From: Christensenella sp. UBA7584
Lineage (GTDB): Bacteria; Bacillota; Clostridia; Christensenellales; UBA1242
Assembly (NCBI GenBank): GCA_002477805.1
Contig: DLKQ01000008.1
Location: forward strand, 1-32,791
DNA: 32,791 bases
Reading direction: 5' to 3'
Under the pieces are notes generated by a model. The model saw only the letters and a list, made by a program, of their open reading frames with translations. It ran no database searches and was not told where the DNA came from. The position numbers and the translations under genes are program-made. Shown here one piece after another: positions 1-7,507 of the stretch; position 1 is the first letter of the stretch; the number at the start of each line of letters is the position of its first letter.

Positions 1-25
1 CCTTGCTTTCCTTATTTTATATTAC

Positions 26-1084
26 TCACACGCTAATTTCGTTTGGCTCACTTACTTTTTTAATACACTCTGGATTTTTCTCTCTAAAATCTTTTCGCTC
101 CCTTTGCGTTTTTATGCTTTTATTTTCTTTATCAATTATCGGCTTTAAAAGTGCTTTAAGTTCAGAAGTTGTAGGTAAAGGCACTAGTGTTTCACTCTTT
201 TCATTTTCTTTTGAGTTTGTAACAGACATAGCAAGAGCAAGGGCTGTACACTTTGAAATAGAATCAAGTCTGTGTGTGTCTACCTTTTTTCCATCTTTAT
301 ATACTTCCAAATCAGGATACCACTCTGAATTCCTCTTTATAATTTTTATCATATGTTCATCTACATTTTCAATCTCATCATCACACAAAAAACTATTTGA
401 AACTAGATATAAATTCCCATTTTTTTCACAAAGCTTGCCCGCACCCATAAATTGTCCTGATTTACAGCTAAATTCCTCTGGTTTTGTGTTTAAAACATTA
501 TCGTTAAAAGTACAAAGATAGAAATTTGATGAGAGACTTTCACCTTTAATAAAAGGTGCATACCCAATTTGGAAAATATTTTTTAATATTTTTCTTGTCT
601 CTTCATCGGTATAACCAAATTGCTCTTTCATATCCATTGCAGTTTTTCTAAGAAGTATTTCCGCAATGAACGCTCCATAACAATGCGTTAGAAGCGTTAT
701 TTTCCTCATCTGCTTGCAGGCCTGTTCGACTGGCATTTTTTCATTTTTACTGATAAGTCTATCCAAAAATAAAGTTTTCGAAAGAATGTCTATATCCTCT
801 TCATCAAGAAACCCCGTCATTGTAAATTCACTATCGTAGAAACTATAAGAAACACCATAAAGATTTATATAACTATCTTCAATTTTTGTACCTAGCAAGC
901 CAAGAGCAACTTTTGTCATTCCATTGGCAAACACATCACTTATATTTCCATTTCCCCCAAAACAAAAAATCATCGGTTTTGTCTGATCAATATCGTAAGG
1001 TTTAATTCTTTTCCAACCTCTTTCGTATCCCTCACTTGGTATAACTTTTTGTCCAAGTGAAAATTTGATTTTATTGTCTTCCAT
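26..1084 (-). CDS. Hypothetical alpha/beta-hydrolase-like protein with Cys at the nucleophile elbow
   Basis: A 352-residue soluble protein that I cannot assign to a named family. No signal peptide or membrane helix is visible. Residues 37-49 form a hydrophobic strand followed by a Gly/Asn-rich turn (FCFGGNGN), as at the oxyanion loop of alpha/beta hydrolases. Residues 129-139 (ITLLTHCYGAF) resemble a strand-elbow-helix, with Cys135 where Ser normally sits and His134 just before it. A C-terminal tail of about 50 residues is charged and probably disordered. The ATG follows GAGGT with 5-base spacing, and that site sits over the end of plsY, so the gene is the last of the nrdR-der-plsY operon. 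The fold is inferred from pattern only; catalysis is unproven and substrates are unknown. Confidence 0.6.
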   Translation of the reverse strand: MEDNKIKFSLGQKVIPSEGYERGWKRIKPYDIDQTKPMIFCFGGNGNISDVFANGMTKVALGLLGTKIEDSYINLYGVSYSFYDSEFTMTGFLDEEDIDILSKTLFLDRLISKNEKMPVEQACKQMRKITLLTHCYGAFIAEILLRKTAMDMKEQFGYTDEETRKILKNIFQIGYAPFIKGESLSSNFYLCTFNDNVLNTKPEEFSCKSGQFMGAGKLCEKNGNLYLVSNSFLCDDEIENVDEHMIKIIKRNSEWYPDLEVYKDGKKVDTHRLDSISKCTALALAMSVTNSKENEKSETLVPLPTTSELKALLKPIIDKENKSIKTQRERKDFREKNPECIKKVSEPNEISV

Positions 1085-1091
1085 TTATACC

Positions 1092-1958
1092 TCATTGTTT
1101 CTTTTTAATTAAATGTTTCCCTTTTATTTGTTTTTTAGGAATAGATTTTTTTACAATTTTAATTTGCTTTTTAGCCTGTTTTATTTCAGCTTTAACTTCT
1201 TTTATCTCAGCTTTAATCTCAGCTTTTTGTTCTTTTAGTTCAGCTTTTTCTTCTTTCTTTTCGTGTTTAATTTCAACCTTTTCAGCTTTTTCCTCAGCTT
1301 TTTCTTCAAGTTTTTGTTGCCACTTTTTGTCTTTAAAAATTTTCTTTTTAATATTTGTTGCTGTTTCTTTACCTTTTAAAAGCCTTTCTATATTGCTTCG
1401 ATGAGCAAACCAAGTAAGAAGAAAAATCGCAAAAGTCATTAAACTAATGGCTAAATTTGGCTCTTTCATAGAAAGATTTTGCCAAACAACCATTACTGTC
1501 GCTATTAGTAACGATGCAACTGAAACATACTTAAAAAACCAAACATAAATAAAAGCAAGCAAAAACACAATTAACATTGCAAGTGGTTGAGCAACAGTAA
1601 ACACCCCTATCATTGTTGCAGCACCTTTTCCACCTTTAAATTTATAGATAACTGGAAAAATATGACCAACAATGGCAGCAAGACCGCACGCATATAGTCC
1701 TATGAGACCGTCAGTTGTGTTTATACCAAAAACCAGTAGCCCAACAAGTGCGGGAATAGCACCTTTTAGGGCATCAAGAAAAAGAGTTAAGTAACCAACT
1801 TTTCGGCTGATATTTCTAAACATATTCGTAGCACCAGGATTACCCGAGCCTTTTTTAGTAATGTCAATATTTTTGCTTCGCGCAATAATACGCCCAAAGC
1901 TAATGTTTCCTATAAAATAAGAAGCCAAAAGCAAAATTGCAAGAAGCCAAAAGTTCAT
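1092..1958 (-). CDS. plsY: Glycerol-3-phosphate acyltransferase PlsY with a long charged C-terminal tail
   Basis: PlsY is an integral membrane enzyme that moves the acyl group from acyl-phosphate to glycerol-3-phosphate, the first step of phospholipid synthesis; PlsX normally supplies its substrate. The family motifs are present: GSGNPGATN at 37-45 and GGKGAA at 109-114, between hydrophobic segments near 3-20, 52-78, 83-103, 115-160 and 168-185. The usual PlsY end (HRSNIERLLKGKE) falls at about 186-198. The remaining ~90 residues are an extra tail very rich in Lys and Glu (KAEIKAEIKEVKAEIK at 245-260), which looks like a charged helix or coiled coil. The ATG overlaps the der stop codon by one base (TAATG), so translation is probably coupled. 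The core call is certain; the role of the tail is unknown. Confidence 0.95.
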   Translation of the reverse strand: MNFWLLAILLLASYFIGNISFGRIIARSKNIDITKKGSGNPGATNMFRNISRKVGYLTLFLDALKGAIPALVGLLVFGINTTDGLIGLYACGLAAIVGHIFPVIYKFKGGKGAATMIGVFTVAQPLAMLIVFLLAFIYVWFFKYVSVASLLIATVMVVWQNLSMKEPNLAISLMTFAIFLLTWFAHRSNIERLLKGKETATNIKKKIFKDKKWQQKLEEKAEEKAEKVEIKHEKKEEKAELKEQKAEIKAEIKEVKAEIKQAKKQIKIVKKSIPKKQIKGKHLIKKKQ

Positions 1959-3286
1959 TATTTAATCTCCTTTTTTTGACTTTGTCTTACTAGTAGTCTA
2001 ATTGGTGTTCCACTAAAATCTTTTGCTCTTCGAAGAGAATTTTCCAAGTACCTTTTATATGAAAAATGTAAAAGAGAAGGGTCATTTACAAAAAGTGCAA
2101 AAGTTGGAGGACAAACATCAACTTGAGTGATATATTTTATTTTCAATCTTCTACCAGCCTTTGAAGGCGGTTCAGCTGATGCCATTGCATCTTGCAAAAT
2201 TTCATTCAACAGACCCGTGCTAATTCGCGTTTTTGCATTTTCTAAAACTTTTTCAGCAGTTTCCATAATTTTACCAAATCTAGTTCCTGTAAGTGCTGAA
2301 ACATAAACAAGAACGAAGTAATCCATAAACTTTAAGTCTTCTTGAAGTTTTTTTGTGTACTTGCTTGCTGTTTTGTCATCTTTTTCAACCAAATCCCACT
2401 TGTTATAAACAACAACGCTTGGTTTTCCTTGTTCGTGAATATAACCCAATATACGAACATCTTGTTCAGTAATTTCTTCTGAAGCATCTAAAACAAACAA
2501 AACAACATCAGCACGCCTTATTGCTTGAAAGGAACGCATAACACTGTATCCTTCAACTGTTTCGTAGTCAATCTTACTTTTTCTTCTAATTCCAGCTGTA
2601 TCTATTAGGACATAATCTTTTCCTTTATATCTAAAAGGAATATCAACAGCATCTCTTGTAGTCCCAGCTTGACTACTTACAACAACCCTACTTTCTCCAA
2701 CCATTCTATTGGTGATTGAACTTTTTCCCGCATTAGGTCTACCAACTATAGCTATTTTTACCTTTTCGTTTTCTTCAAGTGGCGAAACTTTGGTTTTAAA
2801 CTTTTCAACCACTTTATCCAAAACATCACCAACACCCATTCCGTGTTCAGTGGACATTGGCATTGGCTCTCCTAATCCAAGTTTGTAAAAGTCCGTAACA
2901 GCCATTCCATCATCATTTTCCAACTTATTGACAGCAAGCACAATAGGTTTTTTACTCTTTCTAAGAATTTGAGCTACATTTTCATCACTGGCACTTATAC
3001 CCTCTTTTCCATCTACTATCATCAAAATAACATCAGCAACATCAATAGCAAGCTCAGCTTGCATTAAAATATACTTTTGCCACTCATCATCAAGTCGTGG
3101 CTCTATTCCACCAGTATCAATCATTGAAAAAGCATATCCAGACCACTCAGCATCTGCATAAATTCTATCTCTTGTTACTCCTGGTACATCTTTTACAATT
3201 GAAATTCTTTTTCCTGCAACTCTGTTAAAAAAAGTAGATTTTCCAACATTTGGCTTCCCTATAATTGCTAAAACTGGCTTTACCAT
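1958..3286 (-). CDS. der: Ribosome assembly GTPase Der (EngA)
   Basis: Der is a double GTPase needed for 50S ribosomal subunit maturation. From the start chosen here it is 442 residues, close to the usual length. The first G domain has GKPNVGKS at 10-17, the switch PGVTRDR and DTGG; the second has GRPNAGKSS, DTAG and NKWD. A KH-like C-terminal domain follows, ending in Lys-rich sequence. A longer in-frame reading from a TTG at 3298 exists, but its first codons would contain the GGAG ribosome site itself. The ATG at 3286, preceded by GGAGAAAATT, is therefore the better start. It lies 16 bases after nrdR and overlaps plsY by one base, in one operon. Confidence 0.96.
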   Translation of the reverse strand: MVKPVLAIIGKPNVGKSTFFNRVAGKRISIVKDVPGVTRDRIYADAEWSGYAFSMIDTGGIEPRLDDEWQKYILMQAELAIDVADVILMIVDGKEGISASDENVAQILRKSKKPIVLAVNKLENDDGMAVTDFYKLGLGEPMPMSTEHGMGVGDVLDKVVEKFKTKVSPLEENEKVKIAIVGRPNAGKSSITNRMVGESRVVVSSQAGTTRDAVDIPFRYKGKDYVLIDTAGIRRKSKIDYETVEGYSVMRSFQAIRRADVVLFVLDASEEITEQDVRILGYIHEQGKPSVVVYNKWDLVEKDDKTASKYTKKLQEDLKFMDYFVLVYVSALTGTRFGKIMETAEKVLENAKTRISTGLLNEILQDAMASAEPPSKAGRRLKIKYITQVDVCPPTFALFVNDPSLLHFSYKRYLENSLRRAKDFSGTPIRLLVRQSQKKEIK

Positions 3287-3302
3287 AATTTTCTCCAATA
3301 AT

Positions 3303-3752
3303 TTATTTTTTCATCTTTTTTAAAAGCTCTATAAAGTTATCAATGTCAGTAAATTGTTTGTAGACTGAAGCGAATCTAATATACGCAACCTCATCAAGTG
3401 ATTTTAGTGCCTTCATCACCTCTTCACCTATTTTCATCGAAGTTACTTCTTGGGCTAAACTGTTATATACCTTCTTTTCAATTTCGTCAACAACTTTTTC
3501 AATTTGAGCCATTGTGACAGAACGCTTTTCACAAGCCTTGACCATTCCTTTTCTGAGTTTTTCTCTATCAAAAGGTTCTCGACTTCCATCTTTTTTGATT
3601 ACCATTACAGGGATAGTTTCATAAACCTCAAAAGTTGTAAACCGCTTTTGACATTTTGGACACTCCCTACGCCTTCTAATTGATGTTATATCATCATTCG
3701 TTCTTGAATCAATCACTTTTGTGTCTTCACAACCACAAAACAAACACTTCAT
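3303..3752 (-). CDS. nrdR: Transcriptional repressor NrdR
   Basis: NrdR binds NrdR boxes and represses ribonucleotide reductase genes when dATP/ATP levels are high. The 149-residue protein has the usual length and layout: an N-terminal zinc ribbon (CxxC at residues 3-6 and again at about 31-34), the basic IRRRREC segment, then an ATP-cone domain starting near residue 46 (VMVIKKDGSREPFDR). The frame extends 11 codons upstream, but the ATG at 3752 has GAGGTG five bases before it and gives the canonical MKCLFCG start, so I use it. First gene of the nrdR-der-plsY-hydrolase operon. Confidence 0.96.
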   Translation of the reverse strand: MKCLFCGCEDTKVIDSRTNDDITSIRRRRECPKCQKRFTTFEVYETIPVMVIKKDGSREPFDREKLRKGMVKACEKRSVTMAQIEKVVDEIEKKVYNSLAQEVTSMKIGEEVMKALKSLDEVAYIRFASVYKQFTDIDNFIELLKKMKK

Positions 3753-3768
3753 TTTGCACCTCATTTCT

Positions 3769-3797
3769 ATTTTAACAAAAAACAATCAAAAAGTCTA
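3769..3797 (-). promoter_or_regulatory. Probable sigma-A promoter of the nrdR operon
   Basis: Read on the minus strand: -35 TAGACT (3797-3792), 17-base spacer, -10 TAAAAT (3774-3769) with an extended TG (TGTTAAAAT). Transcription would begin about 10 bases before the nrdR ATG, placing the Shine-Dalgarno at the extreme 5' end of the message. Confidence 0.5.
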
Positions 3798-3877
3798 GTA
3801 TAAGTTGCAATTAGTAATTTATTTTTTCTCTTTCTCATATAAAAGTATAAGGGACAAAATATTTTTGTGAGGACATT

Positions 3878-4216
3878 ATGGAAATTAGTTTTAGCGAATT
3901 ACGCTCCAAAATTGTCATCAACTTGATTGATGGGCGAAAATTGGGTCACGTAATAGATTTAATTTTTGAACAAAATAGTGCAAAAGTTTTGGGTGTAATT
4001 GTTCCTGGTTCTCGCTCTGGATTTAGTATTTTTAGGCCAAAAGAAGATATTTTTATTCCCTACCACAGTATATGTAAAATTGGAGAGGATACAATACTTG
4101 TTCAGCTAACTCCTAATATTCCACAAATTCAGCAAACATATTACAAACAAACAAAAGAATATCCTTATCTCACTGCTAGCGGTGACATAAAACAAAAAGC
4201 ACCTGAATTGAAGTAA
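3878..4216 (+). CDS. YlmC/YmxH-family PRC-barrel sporulation protein
   Basis: A 112-residue protein with one PRC-barrel domain over about residues 4-80. The opening FSELRSKIVINLIDGRKLGHVIDL and the later GVIVPG and FIPYHSICKIGEDTILV are typical of the YlmC/YmxH family, which is conserved in endospore formers and linked to sporulation, with no known biochemical role. The last ~25 residues are a polar tail. The ATG follows GAGG with six-base spacing. A sequence GGACAAAATA at 3852-3861 fits a sigma-F/G-type -10 box, but I find no matching -35, so I do not claim a promoter. The 3' end of the gene is part of a shared terminator. Confidence 0.85.
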   Translation: MEISFSELRSKIVINLIDGRKLGHVIDLIFEQNSAKVLGVIVPGSRSGFSIFRPKEDIFIPYHSICKIGEDTILVQLTPNIPQIQQTYYKQTKEYPYLTASGDIKQKAPELK

Positions 4217-4250
4217 ACCCCGTAGGGGTCACTTCAGAATAGGTGCTTTA
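4196..4250. terminator. Long bidirectional terminator overlapping the PRC-barrel gene's end
   Basis: AAAGCACCT (4196-4204) pairs with AGGTGCTTT (4241-4249). Inside, TGAAGT pairs with ACTTCA and CCCC with GGGG around a GTA loop, separated by symmetric GAAT interruptions. It lies between two converging genes, has an A tract on the left and a T-rich flank on the right, and includes the last seven codons and stop of the plus-strand gene. Confidence 0.8.
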
Positions 4251-4634
4251 TTAAATAATATTTTGCCAATCGAAACCAATGGTATTATGAAACGTTTTAA
4301 CAATATGCTCTAAAAGATTACATTCCACTTTTGCAAGTTCAAAATCTTCATTACCAAGATGAGCCTTGATAAGTTCCAATTGCCTACCTATTTGCTCTAT
4401 ATCACGATAGTCCACAAAAAGACTGAGTACAACTTCACGATTATTCCAAAAATCATCTATACTATCTGCAAGTTTCCTACTTTCTTCAAGTTTAGAACTT
4501 TTGATATTTGTCTGTAAGCTTGAAATGTCTGTTTCCATTTTCGCATATGTGTTATCTGTATAAACTTGTTCTAAAATCACACCAACAACCAAAACTGTAA
4601 ACAAAGTGAAAATAAACCAATCTCGTTTTACCAT
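4251..4634 (-). CDS. DUF4363-family membrane-anchored protein
   Basis: A 127-residue protein with an N-terminal membrane anchor (about residues 6-25, after the basic start MVKRDW) and a helical, charged exterior domain. Length, layout and its place directly after a DUF421 gene match the DUF4363 family of Clostridia. The function is unknown; the pairing with DUF421 and nearby spoVB suggests a sporulation or envelope role, which is inference. The ATG overlaps the DUF421 stop by 7 bases and uses the AAGGA site inside that gene, so the two are translationally coupled. The 3' end abuts the shared terminator. Confidence 0.75.
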   Translation of the reverse strand: MVKRDWFIFTLFTVLVVGVILEQVYTDNTYAKMETDISSLQTNIKSSKLEESRKLADSIDDFWNNREVVLSLFVDYRDIEQIGRQLELIKAHLGNEDFELAKVECNLLEHIVKTFHNTIGFDWQNII

Positions 4635-5347
4635 TTTCCTTCCCCTTTATATTTTGTTTCAAGTTCCACACTTTCACCCTGCTTTTTTGCAATAAAAACT
4701 TTTCCGTTAGTATCTAGTGTAAGCAAAAGAATTTCTTTTTTATCCTTTAGCTTTGCTTTTTGGAAGACATCTTGGAAAAACTGGTCATCTACTCCTGCAA
4801 GCTTAACATTTTCTTTTATTGTCTTTCCCACCGCAATCAAATTAAGTGGTAAACTTGCTGGCGGAAGCTTTATCTTCAGGTCTTTGCAAGTTACAGGTGA
4901 ACATTCACTTTTAGGAATCACAGTTATTGTTCCATTTGTTTCTACAATAGCATACTGCACATCTTCAATCTTGTAAAAATCACAACTTCTTACCCCTTGC
5001 ATAAGGTCATCGAAGTTCATATTAAGTTCTTTAAGTGCCTGAAACTCTATTCCATTTGGACTAACAACAACAACTGGTTTTCCATTTATAACACGCCTTA
5101 GTGTAATACTTTTTCGCGAAATAAAAGAAACAATAAAATGCAAAACAACAAGCATAGTTAGCGGTATCAAACTAAACAAAAGTGGCATACTTGTCTGCGT
5201 CATCGGAAGGCTTGCTATATCAGCAATAATGAGAGTTATCACAAGTTCAAATGGTTGCATTTCACCAAGCTGTCTTTTCCCCATTATTCTAAGATACAGC
5301 AAAACAATTAAATATACAATTAAAACTCTAAACAAAATTACTAACAT
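4628..5347 (-). CDS. DUF421 (YetF-like) membrane protein
   Basis: A 239-residue protein with hydrophobic segments at about 3-20, 35-50 and 56-75, followed by a cytoplasmic alpha/beta domain. The signature RIMGKRQLGEMQPFELV at 20-36 identifies the DUF421/YetF family. Several Bacillus members are linked to spores or the envelope, but the molecular function is unknown. No strong Shine-Dalgarno precedes the ATG. It lies 29 bases after spoVB in the same direction, so it is probably the second gene of spoVB-DUF421-DUF4363. Confidence 0.88.
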   Translation of the reverse strand: MLVILFRVLIVYLIVLLYLRIMGKRQLGEMQPFELVITLIIADIASLPMTQTSMPLLFSLIPLTMLVVLHFIVSFISRKSITLRRVINGKPVVVVSPNGIEFQALKELNMNFDDLMQGVRSCDFYKIEDVQYAIVETNGTITVIPKSECSPVTCKDLKIKLPPASLPLNLIAVGKTIKENVKLAGVDDQFFQDVFQKAKLKDKKEILLLTLDTNGKVFIAKKQGESVELETKYKGEGKW

Positions 5348-5376
5348 ACTACTAATTTTGCAATATTTTTTAGTTT

Positions 5377-6897
5377 TTATACTTTTTTCTTTGAAAATTT
5401 AGGAAGTGATTTAATTTTTGAAAAAATAAACGCAAAGTCACACAGCCTAAAACAAATACATAAAACAGCGAAACTCCACACCGCTACACAAGAACCAATA
5501 ATGAGCGAAACAAAATTAGGAAAAACAAAAAGACAAAGATTGTAAATCCACCTGCTTAGGTAAGCACAAGGAATTACAAATAAACAAGAAAACACAAGTG
5601 GTTTTATAATTCCAAGACTGATTTTAGTATGTTTTTTAATCATAATAATATTTAAAAGAGTGGTAAGTCCCATACAAATTCCAAATCCTAAAATTAGCGA
5701 ATATACACTCAAAGCTCCTGTAAAACATACTATACAAAGAATAAGACAAACGCCACCGAGTATATTATTTATGAAAGATTTTACTTCCAAATTAAACGCG
5801 TTTAGTATACTGGAAGTTATGTTCGAAAGTCCTAATGGAATCATTATCCACGATGCTATTATTAAAAATTCTCCACTTTGCGAATTATCAAACAAGAGTT
5901 TGCAAATTTCTGGCCCAAGCCCAACATAAAGAGGAATAACTAAAGCGCTAATAATAACCGAAAACAAAAGACCTGATTTCACCCTTTCTTCAACAAGTTT
6001 TGTTTGATTTTTTACAAGCGCAGTTGATAGTTCGGGAATAAGAGCAAAAGACAATGAACCAATTAGCGTAGATGGCAAAAACAAAAGTGGAAATGTCATT
6101 CCCATTGCAATACCAAATAATGAAAGTGCAGTTTCGCTACTGACACCACTTGATACAAGCATAAATGGAAACAAAACCGCAATCACAGGCTGGATAACAC
6201 TACTTGCAGTCCTCACTCCTGTAACTGGGGCTGAACTTTTAAAAACAGGTTTAATAAAGCCTTTCTGAGAACAGATTTTCCCGCCTTTTTTCACGTAAAC
6301 AAGAAATGCTAAAAGTGCAGACACTATACAAGAAATTGTCATAGAAATAGCAGCAATACTAGCACCATCAATCCCAGAACAAACAAAAATCATTATTCCA
6401 AAAAAAGCAATCCTAAGCACTTGCTCACAAAGTTCTGTCCAGCCAACTGAAAAGTAATCTTGCTTTCCCCAAAGTGCTCCACGAAAAGCGGAATAAACAC
6501 TACTTGCCACCACAGCAGGAAGAAGCATAAGCAAAATTTCCATACACCTTGAGTCAGTAAAAATTTTTGCTATATAAGTTTGAAAGCAAATAAAAACAAG
6601 ACAAATTATAGCACTTACAAAAAGCCCAATTATAAAAGCACTTGTAGTAATTCCGCTGATAGCCTTTTCATCATTTTTTACCCTATATTTTGCAGTAAAC
6701 TTTGAAACAGCAAGAGGCAGTCCACTTGAAACAAGTACAACCAAAACCATAAAAACAGACATTGCAACCTGGTACACACCCAAAAGTTCGGCACCTAATT
6801 CTCTTGAAAGATAAATACGAAAAACAAAGCCCAAAAGCCTTGTTATAATTGTAAAAACAGCAACCAAAGCAACAGCTTTAAAAAGTGATTTTGCCAT
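5377..6897 (-). CDS. spoVB: SpoVB/MurJ-family polysaccharide flippase
   Basis: A 506-residue integral membrane protein with about 14 predicted helices, the usual size of the MOP-superfamily SpoVB/MurJ/MviN group that flips lipid-linked saccharides. The N-terminus (ITRLLGFVFRIYLSRELGAELLGVYQ) and the GLPLAVSKFTAKY segment near residue 60 are characteristic of the SpoVB branch, which acts in spore cortex peptidoglycan synthesis. The ATG is preceded by a purine-rich AAGGGGGA. The neighbouring DUF421/DUF4363 genes agree with a sporulation-envelope setting. Whether it is the cortex enzyme or a vegetative flippase paralogue cannot be told from sequence alone. Confidence 0.88.
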   Translation of the reverse strand: MAKSLFKAVALVAVFTIITRLLGFVFRIYLSRELGAELLGVYQVAMSVFMVLVVLVSSGLPLAVSKFTAKYRVKNDEKAISGITTSAFIIGLFVSAIICLVFICFQTYIAKIFTDSRCMEILLMLLPAVVASSVYSAFRGALWGKQDYFSVGWTELCEQVLRIAFFGIMIFVCSGIDGASIAAISMTISCIVSALLAFLVYVKKGGKICSQKGFIKPVFKSSAPVTGVRTASSVIQPVIAVLFPFMLVSSGVSSETALSLFGIAMGMTFPLLFLPSTLIGSLSFALIPELSTALVKNQTKLVEERVKSGLLFSVIISALVIPLYVGLGPEICKLLFDNSQSGEFLIIASWIMIPLGLSNITSSILNAFNLEVKSFINNILGGVCLILCIVCFTGALSVYSLILGFGICMGLTTLLNIIMIKKHTKISLGIIKPLVFSCLFVIPCAYLSRWIYNLCLFVFPNFVSLIIGSCVAVWSFAVLCICFRLCDFAFIFSKIKSLPKFSKKKV

Positions 6898-6999
6898 AAA
6901 ATCCCCCTTTTATAAAACATATTAACAAGCAAATAAAATTATAACTTAGATGTCTTTTTTCATTTTTTTGTCATAAACATATTTAAAAGGAGCATTTTA

Positions 7000-7308
7000 A
7001 TGATAAATTTTCTTGGAAAAAACAAGTTTTCCTCACCCGAAATTTTGTATCGAGCAAAACAAGGAGAAACGTTAAGCGATATTGCAAAAAAGTATAATAT
7101 TGGAATGGAAGTTTTAAGACAAAACCCAACCAAGGACCTATACGAAGGTCAATGTATCTTAATTTGCGGTCTTGATAAAAAGTATCATATTGTCAAACCA
7201 GCCGAAACTATTTCATCAATCGCAAAAATGTATAACACTTCGCCCGAAGTTATTTTAGAAAAAAATAACACCCAACAAATCTTTATTGGGCAGTTATTAG
7301 AAATTTAA
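7000..7308 (+). CDS. Small protein with two LysM domains
   Basis: A 102-residue protein made almost entirely of two LysM modules, at about residues 16-57 (YRAKQGETLSDIAKKYNI) and 61-102 (YHIVKPAETISSIAKMYNT). LysM binds N-acetylglucosamine polymers such as peptidoglycan. There is no signal peptide, which is typical of LysM proteins of the spore coat or cortex made inside the mother cell; that role is inferred. Strong AAGGAG site before the ATG. Its TAA lies in a TTAA palindrome that also supplies the stop codon of the opposing DUF1858 gene. Confidence 0.85.
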   Translation: MINFLGKNKFSSPEILYRAKQGETLSDIAKKYNIGMEVLRQNPTKDLYEGQCILICGLDKKYHIVKPAETISSIAKMYNTSPEVILEKNNTQQIFIGQLLEI

Positions 7309-7505
7309 TCTTCATTTAGTTTTGCAAGAAGCACGTCAAGGTCAATTCCGTGAACCATTGCAGCTTCCTCAAGAGTTTCCATTTGAGTCATTGGGCACCC
7401 AAAACAGTGCATACCAAAACCCATTAAGATTTTTTGTGCATCTTTTTTGTTTGCTAGAACCTCTCCAAGTGTGTTTTCTTTACTAAATTTTTTGTTTTCT
7501 GTCAT
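7305..7505 (-). CDS. DUF1858 protein (hybrid-cluster-protein-associated disulfide domain type)
   Basis: A 66-residue protein with the DUF1858 pattern: TLGEVLANKKDAQKILMGFGM, a HCFGC CxxC motif at about 34-37, then LEEAAMVHGIDLDVLLAKLN. Such domains are common in anaerobes and are suspected to have redox roles. The frame is open ten codons further upstream, but the ATG at 7505 follows AAGGAG by eight bases and gives the standard family start. The ribosome site lies inside the last codons of the upstream SPFH gene, so the two are co-translated. The 3' end overlaps the LysM gene's stop by four bases. Confidence 0.88.
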   Translation of the reverse strand: MTENKKFSKENTLGEVLANKKDAQKILMGFGMHCFGCPMTQMETLEEAAMVHGIDLDVLLAKLNED

Positions 7506-7507
7506 TT

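Noticed and set aside
3..521. Plus-strand open frame of 172 codons
   Set aside because: It lies opposite the hydrolase-like gene and has low-complexity Phe/Ser-rich sequence typical of an antisense shadow; no ribosome site.
1092..1370. Frameshift or assembly error producing the PlsY tail
   Set aside because: The frame is continuous, its stop overlaps the next gene's ribosome site, and the tail has a regular Lys/Glu helical pattern rather than random translation.
3287..3298. Longer Der starting with TTG at 3298
   Set aside because: The extra codons contain the GGAG ribosome site for the ATG at 3286, and the shorter product matches the family start.
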